Assembly: GCA_009667805.1 (NCBI GenBank)
Contig: CM019066.1
Coordinates: 328,705,119 to 328,769,118, forward strand
Direction: 5' to 3'
Source of the DNA: Leptobrachium leishanense
Taxonomy: Eukaryota > Chordata > Amphibia > Anura > Megophryidae
DNA length: 64,000 bases
Part shown: one piece after another, positions 1 to 10,118 of the stretch
Layout of the letters: every line of letters starts with the position of its first letter
Position numbering within the stretch: the stretch's first letter is position 1
Made by a program: the position numbers and the translations under genes
Notes under the pieces: generated by a model
Told to the model about the DNA's origin: nothing
Database searches by the model: none
Seen by the model: only the letters and a program-made list of their open reading frames with translations

Positions 1-948
1 CAGCATATTAGCTGGCAGGAGAATAACTCAATGTGTTCTTTATGATGTAGCCCACGTCATTCACGGTTCAACAAGTGACAAACTGAAATTTGCCAATGAG
101 TACACCATGAGGTGAGCAGGGATGACTTCACATGAATGAGTCAACTCCTTGAAGGGCATACTACATTGATATAGCGGTCTTTACACCAGAACAAAAATGC
201 CTACCATGCTCTAGGTGAGTATAAGGGATTGCACAAGTGTACCCATTTGCTTGCGGAGCTCTTATGCCCTTTTCCTTTATTTTGCATTATCCTAGTTGAT
301 TCTTAGGCAGCCAATCAGAGGGCTCCGAGCCTGGTAGGGGAACCATCTGTTGAGAAGCTCTATATCTATACTTCTGCTCCACTTCCCAGACATAGACCTC
401 CGGGTCAATGGGAATGAGCGACAAATCTGCACATTTACAGGCTGTTCGGTTATCCCAATGTGTAGAAGAAACCTAAATCCAAATCAAACGAGCCACAGTG
501 AACTATAGCTTGACATACTCTGCTTCGGGGTTTTAATTCCACTGAATAAAAAAAAACATTGATGTGTTAAGTGAGCTTTCGTTTGCAAAATCACTTAACA
601 CTTGTTTCTGAAAGCAGGTATTTTTTTGAATACGGACTCTAGAGGAGAAGAATGAGATACATGGGAAAAGCTCATCCTTCTCCATATGGCCACAAAGTAA
701 TGGCTCTTATTCAAAGTATATATAATAAAAGTTTTCTTAAAAAAAAAAATGTTATTGGTTGGATGTTTTGTTCCGCATGTGATATAGTTCTGTGATTTCT
801 AACTGGCTCAAAGTTCATGAGCAATGAGAGATCTAGAAGTTATTTTTCTTTTGCTTTGTGTATTTGAGATATTAATAATGTTTATAGATTTAGATATTCT
901 TTTGACTAAGGCAAAGGTCTCCAACCACGTGACCACTTTTTCATGCTC
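1..948. other. Unassigned intronic sequence
   Basis: No coding exon, tRNA-like box pair or terminal inverted repeat was recognised here. The stretch is AT-rich with short A runs near 548-557 and 740-750. It lies upstream of dusp10 exons on the same strand and is most simply read as intron or old unrecognisable repeat. Confidence 0.4.
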
Positions 949-951
949 TTA

Positions 952-1234
952 GGCCGGGGTCAGAGGAGCGCACTGGGTGCGCCTGTACTGACGCGCCTCC
1001 TAGCGTTGTGGCGCTTCGACGGGGCCAGTCACACACTGTAGCGCACATGCAGAAAGCCTCTCGGTGAAAATGCTAGACATGCTTTAGACCGGGCTGCAAA
1101 GCGCGATCCTCTGTATTGGGATCGAGCCTAACTAACTGCGCTCAGCGTGGTGGCCAGATGGGCTTTAGAGTGGAAGGACGTCCACTTTCACGGACGTTCC
1201 TTCTGCTCTCAAAGATGCTTGTCTGACCCCGACC
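952..1234. mobile_element. PIF/Harbinger-like MITE, copy 1
   Basis: The ends are inverted (GGCCGGGGTCAGA at the left, the complement of TCTGACCCCGACC at the right). The element is flanked by the 3-bp direct repeat TTA at 949-951 and 1235-1237. A TWA target duplication is typical of PIF/Harbinger elements. The interior is GC-rich and holds an inverted pair around 1170-1205 (GGACGTCCAC...GGACGTTCC). Related copies lie at 29256-29485, 42464-42775, 59198-59545 and 63716-63964. No transposase is present, so it is non-autonomous. Confidence 0.8.
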
Positions 1235-1319
1235 TTAGGTGACATATATTTTTTATATCAGACAATATGTTAATTTGCACAAAAATAATAACAAACTTTT
1301 CTATACAAAAGAATTGAAA

Positions 1320-1861
1320 GTTTCAGAGAAACCCGGGGGGCCAGCGCGAGCTTACTGTACTTTGTGCTCCCTATGCTTAACATGGGGAGTGCGAAGTCCT
1401 AACGCTTATTACGTTCTGCTGCGGTTAAATGAAAAGTTAACCACAGCTAGGAGCTGGTGCTAACTGATTCTGCTGCTATGGAATCGGTCAGCACCAGCTG
1501 GAAAAGAACCCAAAACACAGATACTCACCTCTGATCCGACCACGAGAACGGCGGCTCGATCTGCTTCTTTTTGCCGCCGGGAGCAGGGAGAGACTGGGGG
1601 GAAAAAAAGTCCCCCATTCTCCCTCTGGGAATCACTCCGCCAACCTGCCAGTCATGTGACCGACAGTGGAAGCCTTGGTGGAGTCCTATGGACTCCATGG
1701 AGGGGAGGCCCAGGGCGGCGCTTAGCGCTGCTTTGAGCATCCCAAGGGTTTAGCGCCGCGTTACGGGGCAAGCTGCTGGATTAGCGCCTGTCCCGTAATA
1801 TCACGCTAAAACGGGGACGCTAAGGAGAAACCTGCAGACCTGAGGTATGTAATCTGGCCCA
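1320..1861. mobile_element. MITE fragment of the GGGCCACATTACAT family
   Basis: The interior matches the element at 10748-11460: the same run of 'acagctaggagctggtgc', the paired gctggtgctaac/gtcagcaccagc arms, and a GGGAGAGACTGGGGG block. The right end (atgtaatctggcccag) is a decayed version of the family terminus. The left terminus is lost or degraded. Open reading frames inside it are by-products of GC-rich repeat sequence. Confidence 0.6.
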
Positions 1862-1908
1862 GAATCTTTCTTTCTTTGTTTATTTATTTATTTTTTGGAC
1901 ACTTACAC

Positions 1909-1928
1909 TAAGAGAGAGAGAGAGAGAG
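1909..1928. repeat. GA microsatellite
   Basis: An uninterrupted AG/GA dinucleotide run of about 18 bases next to the right end of the preceding MITE. Confidence 0.8.
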
Positions 1929-2170
1929 GCAAAATGCACCCGTGTGCCAAAAAAATCCTTGCACTGGGACTTGTACAACCCTTCTTGTATGATGATTTTT
2001 CACTGCCATTGGCATTCTTTTGTGTCACCGTAAAGCGTTATAACACTACTCAAAGAAAAGAAAAGAAACAAAGACAGGGTGTACCATTGCGGGGTAGACC
2101 CTTTTATTCAGTTAGAATTTGGCTTAATTACTTATATATGTCACATACACACAAATATATATGTGTGTTA

Positions 2171-3140
2171 CGGGTAAAGCCCGAAGTACGGTTAATCCTC
2201 GGATTACCCGGTTAATCCTAGCATTACCCAGGCGTCATTAGCAAAAATCTGAAGTGAAATGAAATTTCGGACTTTACCCGGGTAATCTGCAAAGTATCCA
2301 GAGGCCTCTGGGTACTCCGGTTTTCTGCTCTGTTTTAACCGGGTAATTCGCACATTACCCTAGTGTTGCTGGATAAAGTGTGATGTGCAACGAAACATCG
2401 GACTTTATCCGGGTAATTTGCAAAATATCCAATCGCCTCTGGGTACTCGGCTTTTCTTGGGTTTTCAGCAGGTTACAGGTGACTGAATACCGAGGATTAC
2501 CCGGATAAAGCTGCAAACTGTTATCTGACTGATAACAAAAGTGTGGTTTTTGGTTATTTTTACCAAAATTGTATCCACAGTCACAAACTGCACTAAATAA
2601 CGGTCGTGTAACTCTGTGCATTAATTGTCAGAAAAATTTATTTATGAAGATAAAGATATTATAAAGAGTAACCTGCTGGTTATTATGTTTTATAAATGAT
2701 ATATAAGCACATATGACACATAATAAAGATCATGTAACTTTTTCACATTCATATAAGACACATATCCTGTTACTCTGTATATTCATTCTATCCTTAATAC
2801 GTTTTATTGTTTGTCTTTTGCCATTTTCGTTGATAATATCTATAGATAATAGTAAAATTCACTTTTACCCAAGCGGGGTTGGATGCTCTGCAGATTACCC
2901 AAGTGAAGCTGTGGATAGTCCTCAGATTACCCGGGTGAAGCTTCAGACTTGCACATTATCCGGGTAAAGTGCGAATTTTTCAGCTCTTCCAGACTGTTAC
3001 CCAAGGGCAGTTGGTTAGTCCTAAGATTACCCGGGTAAAGTCCGAAATTTTCATTTTTTTGCAGTTTTACCCAGTGGTTTTGGGTAATGTCAAGATTACC
3101 CGGGTTATCCTAGGATTAACCGCACTTCGGGTTTTACCCG
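2171..3140. mobile_element. TIR element with internal ATTACCCGGGTAA motifs
   Basis: About 45 bp at the left end (CGGGTAAAGCCCGAAGTACG onward) pairs with the right end (CGCACTTCGGGTTTTACCCG) in inverted orientation. Both ends are flanked by TA (2169-2170, 3141-3142), so a TA target duplication is possible but weak evidence. The subterminal regions hold many copies of a short palindrome of the type ATTACCCGGGTAA (near 2275, 2410, 2500, 2905-2935, 2960, 3030, 3095). The central 2640-2860 is AT-rich. No transposase is encoded. Superfamily unknown. Confidence 0.65.
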
Positions 3141-3900
3141 TAACATATATATTTAAAGCAAGAAAAATAATATTCATACAACTCAGTGCTATTAATTCTA
3201 GATGCATCTTTCAAAATGTCACAAATATATATTTATATACACAGCAAGATTTCTGTCACTGTGTTTACGTGCATAATTCTATACAATATGTAATCTACCA
3301 TAGGTAGGACATATTGATACAGCTTTATAATAACAAGGTATTAATATATATATAATTGTATGAACCTGCCTTTTACCTATCTGGGTATGTTGCTGTTAAT
3401 GGCTTATTGCAGTGTCTCGGCAGAATACAGCAGTGGTGCTGTGCAGTGAATGAGAATGACTTCTTGTAGCTCAGTATTTATTGGAAAGAGATTTATTATG
3501 CACAAACTCATAACTCAGATCTGGAAGAACAATGTAGCAGGCTTGGCTCCAAACTCTCAAAGAGGTACTGCCTCAGTGCTTACGCAAGATTTGTCACCTC
3601 AACCTTTAAGAACCTGAGATTTATGAATGATCCGAAATTTTTAGCACTTTTTAAAGTGGCGCTGGTGTTTGTTTCCTGGTTTAAAGGTTGCATTGTTCAA
3701 ATAGTAGCCATGCAAATAAACTGTTTACCTGCTACTTTTTCTATAGGTATGTCTTTCTGAAAATAATATCAATACTTTACCTGGCTTTTCCTTTTATGCA
3801 ACCGGATCTCTGAGGTTTCTGAATACTGTACATTAAACCCTGGGGTGTATTTCATGGCATGTTTGCAGGGTCATTGCAAGGATTTCAGCCACCCAAAGCT
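3141..3900. other. Unassigned sequence
   Basis: AT-rich single-copy-looking DNA. No exon, TIR pair or RNA gene was seen. A short run of C (3911-3919) lies just beyond it at the edge of the CATA-rich repeat. Confidence 0.35.
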
Positions 3901-3934
3901 AAACAGACCCCCCCCCCCGTCTTTCCCGCCAAAT

Positions 3935-4203
3935 CATTACTCACATGCATACACACACATTCATACAATTTATACTCTCACATATACACATTCATACAGT
4001 ATATTCAAATACATACCCACATGCATTAAGTATATATATATATACTTGTATACAAATAAACACATATATTCACATAGACAAACACATAGATACAGTATAT
4101 AGTTGCCTACACTCATTCATACAGTATGTACTCGCAAACATACACAGTCAGCATATACTCCCATAAATACGGTATATACACAATAATGTATATTAGCGTA
4201 TAT
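3935..4203. repeat. CATA-rich degenerate satellite, block 1
   Basis: Loosely repeated phrases such as 'cacattcatacagtatatac' and 'catacacacattcatac' recur. The same phrases resume at 4974-5520 and 6981-7225, so one satellite-like tract has been split by the hAT MITE at 4204 and by the repeat starting at 5528. The short reading frames across it are artefacts of the repeat. Confidence 0.7.
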
Positions 4204-4289
4204 TAGGGCTGTGCAATTAATTACAATCGCAATCGAATCACGATTTCTGACCCTGCAATTTCTAAATCGCATAAGGCTGCAATTTTCGG

Positions 4290-4436
4290 CTCCCTGTTAA
4301 CTTCCGGCGGCGGCATGGTGCTTTGGGCGCTCGCAGGGGGAACCACGTGACGAGCCACGTTCTCGCGGCTCGTCACATGGTTCCCCCAGGCGAGCGCCCA
4401 AGCTCCATACCGCCGGAAGTTAACAGGGAGCCGAAC
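4290..4436. repeat. GC-rich inverted repeat within the hAT MITE
   Basis: 'Ttaacttccggcgg' at the left pairs with 'ccgccggaagttaa' at the right. The centre pairs 'cacgtgacgagcc' with 'ggctcgtcacatg'. The arms are about 65-70 bp and would form a long hairpin in single-stranded DNA or RNA. Confidence 0.8.
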
Positions 4437-4452
4437 ACGTGGCGCACAGAGG

Positions 4453-4835
4453 TGAGCTGGGGCAGTATCCATGTGCTGGGGCAGTAATTCCATGAGCTGG
4501 GGCAGTAATTCCATGAGCTGGGGCAGTATTTCCATGTGCTGGGGCAGTATATCCATGAGCTGGGGCAGTATATCCATGTGCTGGGGCAGTATATCCATGT
4601 GCTGGGGCAGTATATCCATGAGCTGGGGCAGTATATCCATGAGCTGGGGCAGTATATCCATGTGCTGGGGCAGTATATCCATGTGCTGGGGCAGTATATC
4701 CATGTGCTGGGGCAGTATATCCATGTGCTGGGGCAGTATATCCATGTGCTGGGGCAGTATATCCATGTGCTGGGGCAGTAATTCCATGTGCTGGGGCAGT
4801 AATTCCATGTGCTGGGGCAGTAATTCCATGAGCTG
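4453..4835. repeat. 21-bp minisatellite, about 18 units
   Basis: The unit reads 'ccatgtgctggggcagtat' plus 'at' or 'a'. Units vary at tgtgct/tgagct and at atat/aat. The unit is close to that of the array at 6107-6675 in a Helitron. Because 21 is divisible by three, all six frames stay open and give spurious repetitive peptides. Confidence 0.9.
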
Positions 4836-4981
4836 AATACTGAATACATTTAGAATGTATGTAGCATGTTTGAAAAAGCAAAAACAATTGGCTAAATCGC
4901 AAATAAAATCGCAATCGCAATATTCATTCAAGAAATCGCAATATGATTATTTTGTCAATATTGCACAGCCCTAGTGTATAT

Positions 4982-5520
4982 ACTGTACTCACATACGTAA
5001 ACATACCCATATATTCAGCATATACGCTCATCCATACAGTAAATTCTCACATGTATACTCATTCATACGCTATTTCCTCACATACACACATACATTCAAC
5101 ATAAACACACATACTGTACATACAGTATATACAAACTTGCATATATGCACATTCCTACATTATACACACACATACATACAGTATATACTTGCATCCATTC
5201 AGTACAAACGAACATACATACAGTATATACTTGCATACATTCAGCATATACTTGCATACATACACACATAGGTACAGGATGTACTTACATATATACATAA
5301 ACACACATGCATTAAGTATATACTCCCAAACCTACACATACATACCCACTTATACAATCAATATACAGTATATAATTATACAGTTTATACTTGCATATAT
5401 ACACATACCAGGGCACAGTATATATTATTATACAGTATATACTTGCATACATTCTCTGTATACTCACACACAGACACATTCATACAGCATATATACACAT
5501 ACCAGGGCACAGTATATACT
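4982..5520. repeat. CATA-rich degenerate satellite, block 2
   Basis: This continues the tract at 3935-4203 after the hAT insertion. The phrase 'cacataccagggcacagtat' near 5400 and 5495 recurs as 'cacataccagggcacattat' near 7040 and 7135, which shows that the tract continues on the far side of the insertion at 5528-6973. Confidence 0.7.
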
Positions 5521-5917
5521 TAACAAGCAGAAAAATGTCGTCTGCGCTTATTCCCATTATACCGTGTGAAACAAACGCAATTAGAGGCTTTGGTTTCTAT
5601 TAATGGCCATTAAGAGAGTAAGCTCACCCGCCAAATGTCAAGGCACCGCTAATGAGGGTGAGTCCTATCCTATACTATAATAGAGTAAGGCTTGGCGTGT
5701 CCGTCGCCAAGCCTACTCTGCGCATGCGCGCGCAACCAGCGGCAGTTGGCTGCGCGCGCATACAACCGCCGCGGCACGAGTCGGCTGTGCACTCGCCGCG
5801 GCGGTTACAAGATGCACACAGCAGCCGGGTAGAGGCTGCGCTCGCAGCCTCTACCCGGCTGCCGCGCGCATCCAACCCCTGAGCGGCGAAGGGAAAGTTC
5901 CCTCGTTTCCGCTCTTT

Positions 5918-5975
5918 GAAGGACCCAAGCCGCGGTCACGTGGGAGTCCCACGTGACCGCGGCTTGGGTCCTTCA
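5918..5975. repeat. Near-perfect palindrome in the Helitron
   Basis: 'Gaaggacccaagccgcggtc' at the left pairs with its complement at the right around the centre 'cacgtgggagtcccacgtg'. It is one of several GC-rich inverted repeats inside the Helitron. Confidence 0.85.
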
Positions 5976-6106
5976 ATGAGCGGAAGCGGGGAAACTTTCC
6001 CTTCGCCGCTCGGAAAGGTAAGTATGCGGCTGAGAGCTCCAGGGGCGGCTGTCCGAATGCCGATAGAGCATTTGAACAGCCGCCCCATGTCTGGTCTGGG
6101 GTCTGA

Positions 6107-6675
6107 GCTTGGGGGCAAATATCCATGAGAGCTTGGGGGCAAATATCCATGAGAGCTTGGGGGCAAATATCCATGTGCTGGGGCAGTATATCCACGAGCT
6201 GGGGCAGTATCCACGAGCTGGGGCAATATCCACGAGCTGGGGCAATATATCCACGAGCTGGGGCAATATATCCACGAGCTGGGGCAATATATCCACGAGC
6301 TGGGGCAATATATCCACGAGCTGGGGCAATATCCACGAGCTGGGGCAATATATCCACGAGCTGGGGCAATATCCACGAGCTGGGTCAATCTATCCACGAG
6401 CTGGGTCAATCTATCCACGAGCTGGGGCAATATATCCACGAGCTGGGGCAAAATATCCACGAGCTGGGGCAATATATCCACGAGCTGGGGCAGTATATCC
6501 ACGGGCTGGGGCAGTATATCCACGAGCTGTGGCAATATCCACGAGCTGTGGCAATATCCACGAGCTGGGGCAGTATATCCACGAGCTGTGGCAATATCCA
6601 CGAGCTGTGGCAATATCCACGAGCTGGGGCAGTATATCCACGTGCTGGGGCAGTATCCATGAGCTGGGGCAGTAT
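6107..6675. repeat. 19/21-bp minisatellite in the Helitron
   Basis: It opens with three longer units built on 'gagcttgggggcaaatatcc' and passes into units of 'ccacgagctggggcaatat' with or without a further 'at'. The unit is closely related to the array in the hAT MITE at 4453-4835. The protein-like frames over it are repeat artefacts. Confidence 0.9.
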
Positions 6676-6980
6676 TAATAATAGACTGCCCTCTGGGCAG
6701 GCTTTCCAACTAGTCCAAAAATGAAGCCACAGGCTGCTGTGTAGCGAACCATGAGACAAACTGGTAGGCTTTTATTTATGCCCTCCTAGAAACAAATCCG
6801 CCTTGGGATCAAAAAACAAACACACTGAGCAGAATCATGCTGCAAAAGATGACCTGGCTGGAGGTACAATAAAACATACGGTACATAGTAAAGGGGGGTG
6901 GGGTCACGCCTATTCCCCCGATGGGGCGGCTGCAACCACCAAATGTATTCAGCCCAGTAACCTGTATAAAACATAACAAG

Positions 6981-7225
6981 TATATACTTGCATACATTCT
7001 CTGTATTCGCACAGACACATTCATACAGCATATACTGTATACACATACCAGGGCACATTATATATTATTATACAGTATATACTTGTATACATTCTCTGTA
7101 TACTCACACAAAGATGCGTTCATACAGCATATATACACATACCAGGGCACATTATATAGTTGCATACATTTTGTTAATACTTACACATATATACATTCAT
7201 CATATATACACATACCAGGGCATCC
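6981..7225. repeat. CATA-rich degenerate satellite, block 3
   Basis: The tract resumes immediately after the TAACAAG duplication. It repeats 'tatatacttgcatacattct' and 'cacataccagggcacatta' at roughly 110-bp spacing. Confidence 0.7.
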
Positions 7226-7769
7226 ATTGCTGCGGGGGAGACAGGGGGCGGAGCCAGCACTCCATGCTATGCAGTGGACCATATGGGAACCTGTTTTCTT
7301 ACATCCCTATTCTGACTGAGCTCTGATGACCCAAGCGGGCCAGTTCCATACTCAATCTAACGTGACTGATGCGTGGGCCCTAGGCGTTTGTATGGGGTCA
7401 GCTTAGTTGTAGCCTAGCCATAGTTTTCAAGGAGGCTGATAACCCTTTCACTACCAAAACACATTTGTCACAATTGTGCACTGAAACACGACAAAATATA
7501 AAACTAGCCTATAAAGCTCCTATTGTATGTATACCTTTTAAATGCAAGATTAGTGTGAAATTCGCTTTATTCAAAATTGCAATCGGAGTCTGCATTAGCT
7601 TCATTTGACACTTGTTTCATAGAACTATCATAACTCTCATACAGTAAATTCTGTGTTTTGCGTGTGTTTTAAAGGCACATTGAACTTTATTTAAATCGAT
7701 CGAGCAGTTCCCTCATCCTATAACCTCCGATCCAGGATCTGCATCTTACTTGCATTACCACAATACATA
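7226..7769. other. Unassigned sequence
   Basis: No exon, TIR pair or tandem repeat was recognised between the CATA-rich tract and the LINE fragment that follows. Confidence 0.35.
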
Positions 7770-8257
7770 AAGAAAGTGGCTCGATCCTCATTTTCCTACA
7801 GAGCACCGCAGTTATAGAATAACCTCCCTGACACCATCAAATCTTCCCCCAGTCTAAAGTCATTTAAGAGCTCCCTATCAACATACCTCAATACGGAATG
7901 CACCTGTAAACATGTAACATAATGACTATATACAGAATGCACCTGTAAACATGTAACACAGTGACTATATACAGAATGCACCTGTAAACATGTAACATAG
8001 TGACTATATACAGAATGCACCTGTAAACATGTAACACAGTGACTATATACAGAATGCACCTGTAAACATGTAACATAGTGACTATATTTCCTACATATTT
8101 ATTTTCTGTTAATCTGTATATTTGTTTTGTGTTGCATTTTATTACTTTGTATTTCTGTAACAACTCAATGTTCTTGAACCCAGGACATACTTGAAAACGA
8201 GAAATCTCAATGTATCCTTCCTGGTAAAATCCTTTTATAAATAAATAAATAAATAAA
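7770..8257 (+). mobile_element. LINE 3' end (L2/Rex1/CR1-like), copy 1
   Basis: The 3' terminal block ('gaacccaggacatacttgaa', 'atccttcctggtaaaatcct', then AAAT repeats) recurs at 8949-9035, about 9903-9980 (reverse), 25857-26035, 33045-33616 (reverse) and 43655-44235 (reverse). Upstream, the sense frame carries remnants of an RT C-terminal tail like that read at 33287-33610, now with stops. A 5x39-bp array expands a stretch that is single-copy in other copies. It ends in an (AAAT)n tail at 8238-8257. Confidence 0.8.
7894..8088. repeat. 39-bp minisatellite, 5 units, inside the LINE
   Basis: The unit starts 'gaatgcacctgtaaacatgt' and ends 'aacatagtgactatatac'. The other copies of this LINE (24930-24960 and, reversed, 33225-33260 and 44015-44050) hold one unit only, so the expansion is local to this copy. 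Confidence 0.9.
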
Positions 8258-8697
8258 AACATTTTCCCGTTTTACATCTGCTTATCTTTATTCCCATTCA
8301 GAAGAAGGCTCCACACTTTTCCCTCTCCCGACCTAAAGCATGAACTGTACTTCCCAACCCCTGTGCGTGGCAGAACCAGGAGGTGAAACCGGCAATTACT
8401 TGGCACGGCTCACAGATATAGTTAAGGAGGGAGAAGTCCACAGACTCTTCATTTAAATAGTTTGCTAATGGAAGGAAATAATGGATGTAAATAGCTTGTT
8501 TTAATCTGTTGAAATATGTCACTTTTGCGTATTGTGTACTATCATATGAATTATTGGAATCTGAGCCAACCTGTATAAAGGGGAATCTACAAATAATAAA
8601 GCTGTGACTCCAAAAATGCAGGAACAGCTACCGAGGAGCAGAAAACAATTCCCCTGCTCTATTCTATATTAAACAAATAAATTGATCGGGGTATACC
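8258..8697. other. Unassigned sequence
   Basis: No recognisable gene or repeat terminus. AATAAA-like strings occur but without a supporting transcript context. Confidence 0.35.
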
Positions 8698-8700
8698 AAA

Positions 8701-8727
<27 letters not shown>
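8701..8727. repeat. AT microsatellite
   Basis: An uninterrupted AT dinucleotide run followed by a short A run. Confidence 0.9.
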
Positions 8728-8732
<5 letters not shown>

Positions 8733-8948
8733 AACGTTCAGTAAATAGCCTTGTTCATCAGTCTATATGGATCTCTGTTTTACAAAACGTATCTTCTTAG
8801 CTCTACCCTTCCTTCATCTCCCTCACACTCTCCTTTGTCGCTGAAGCTGTCTTTTGTCTTGTCTTCCACACCAGCCATATTTACCTCAGGCCAAGGTGCC
8901 TGCTCACTTTTTCCATTCTGTCTGTTCATTATTACTATACTTTTGACA

Positions 8949-9035
8949 TCTCAATGTTCTCGAACCCAGGACATACTTGAAAACGAGAGAAATCTCAATG
9001 TATCCTTCCTGGTAAAATCCTTTATAAAATAAATC
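8949..9035 (+). mobile_element. LINE 3' tail, copy 2 (short)
   Basis: Only the last ~85 bp of the LINE family are present ('gaacccaggacatacttgaa' through 'ctggtaaaatcctttataaa'). This is a severely 5'-truncated insertion or the tail of a decayed SINE. Confidence 0.75.
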
Positions 9036-9894
9036 TCCATTCTCCTTTTACCTTTGCCAGGCAGTCCTAAACGGAAATCAGCTAATTATTAACCCTATAG
9101 GGGGAAAAGGGCATTCTCCATCCGCCTGCTAATAAAACTGTGGTTTATCACCCTGCCCCTAATCACCCTGTCACACTACTTTACATATACAATATGCTAT
9201 AAGGTTTCTATTAGAGCGTTTCACATAAAGCTGCCAGGGGCTTTAAAAGATAACGGTTACAGTGTAATCACTAATGTTAATTTATTTGTCAGTATATCCA
9301 CAAAGAGTAAAATAAAATGACAGTTTCTGTAAATATGTTTTTAGACATCCCCGAGCAGAGAATAACGCTACCATTTTTTCCACGCTTATATAATACCTCT
9401 ATCTCCCATGTAATTTCCATTTGTTTTGGTTCATAATTCTTTTCCAAGCATAAATGTCGCTGTTTTTTTTTTTTTTGTCGGTTGCAGCAGACTCTGAAAT
9501 CTGTGTGTTGTTGCCTGCGTTGCTGGCTCTCCATGTGCTGCCACGGTTGTGATGTGTTTTGGCTGATCTCTAATGGTCAGTGAGTCTTTTTCCAGGGCAC
9601 GGATAGCCTTAAGGCAAAAGTTACTAGCGGTGCATGAAAATTGGACTTGAATGCTCAACAGTTTACAACAATCTCTGTTGCCACCTGTCACATGTTATTT
9701 GTCAGATGATAGAGCCAGGTTAAAAATAAAGAAGCGGAGAGGCATGTCTATTACCTGGTTTATTTAACTTCATTTCAGCATGATTAGATGCTAGAACGCC
9801 TATATTAATATATGTATACTGATTGTTTGCTTGCGTGATACATTACAAAGCGCATTTGCATAATTGCCTGCAGTAGGTTCCAATAAAGCAGGGC
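9036..9894. other. Unassigned sequence
   Basis: Mostly AT-rich DNA with a 14-base T run at 9463-9476. No gene or repeat ends were recognised. Confidence 0.35.
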
Positions 9895-10118
9895 TCCCAA
9901 TTTTTTTGAGAAAGGATTTTACCAGGAAGGATACATTGAAATTTCTCTCGTTTTCAAGTATGTCCTGGACGACGAGTATGTACCATTGTGTGTCTTGCCC
10001 AAGGACCCTTACTGGGGAGGTGATCTTGCCGGGATCGAGCCTGTGTCTCCACAGTCTCTCTCCATGGATATAGAGCAGTGATGTTACCTCTACTCCATCC
10101 AGCCGGTAATTGGCTGGA
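9895..10118 (-). mobile_element. tRNA-derived SINE with LINE tail (type B)
   Basis: Read on the minus strand it starts near 'ctggatggagtagaggtaac' (A-box region), passes a B-box-like 'ggctcgatccc' (about 10030-10040) and 'gtccttgggcaagacac', and ends in the 3' tail of the LINE family seen at 7770-8257 (9903-9980 here). The head matches the SINE at 32510-33013, which has a different tail. Sharing a tail with a LINE is the usual sign of mobilisation by that LINE. It is a retroposed copy, not a functional tRNA gene. Confidence 0.8.

Larger units (their letters stand above)
4204..4973. mobile_element. hAT-type MITE
   Basis: The terminal inverted repeats are TAGGGCTGTGCAAT at the left and ATTGCACAGCCCTA at the right. 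The flanks are 8-bp direct repeats with one difference (gcgtatat 4196-4203, gtgtatat 4974-4981), the expected target duplication of hAT elements. Subterminal DNA is rich in 'aatcgcaatcg'. The core holds a GC-rich inverted repeat (4290-4436) and a 21-bp minisatellite (4453-4835). No transposase is present. The long reading frames inside are frames of the minisatellite. Confidence 0.85.
5668..6713 (+). mobile_element. Non-autonomous Helitron
   Basis: It starts with TC (TCCTATACTATAATAG), ends with CTAG, and has a 6-bp-stem hairpin (CTGCCC-TCT-GGGCAG, 6686-6700) ending 13 bases before the CTAG. It sits between A (5667) and T (6714). The uninterrupted site 'gtccta/tccaaaaatg' is visible in the sister repeat at about 50874-50888, and in similar form near 39693. 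No Rep/helicase gene is present. The interior has GC-rich palindromes (5725-5870, 5918-5975) and a 19/21-bp minisatellite. Termini, hairpin, AT target and empty site together make the call strong. Confidence 0.9.
5528..6973. mobile_element. Unclassified interspersed repeat 'X', copy 1, split by a Helitron
   Basis: Matching sequence (cttattcccattataccgtg onward) occurs at 39548-40032 and 50768-50897. Copy 1 lies between the 7-bp direct repeats TAACAAG (5521-5527 and 6974-6980). It is interrupted at 5667/6714 by the Helitron; joining 5667 to 6714 gives about 400 bp collinear with copy 2. No coding potential and no obvious poly-A tail. Class unknown. A 13-bp duplication around copy 2 suggests a retroposon. 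Confidence 0.7.

Noticed and set aside
4220..4931. Long open frames with repeated LPQHMDI or SSWIYCP peptides on both strands
   Set aside because: They are the six frames of a 21-bp minisatellite inside a MITE. A unit divisible by three keeps every frame open. There is no homology outside the array.
5851..6759. Repetitive frames of up to 257 codons on both strands
   Set aside because: They arise from the 19/21-bp minisatellite and palindromes in the Helitron. There is no start context and no known domain.
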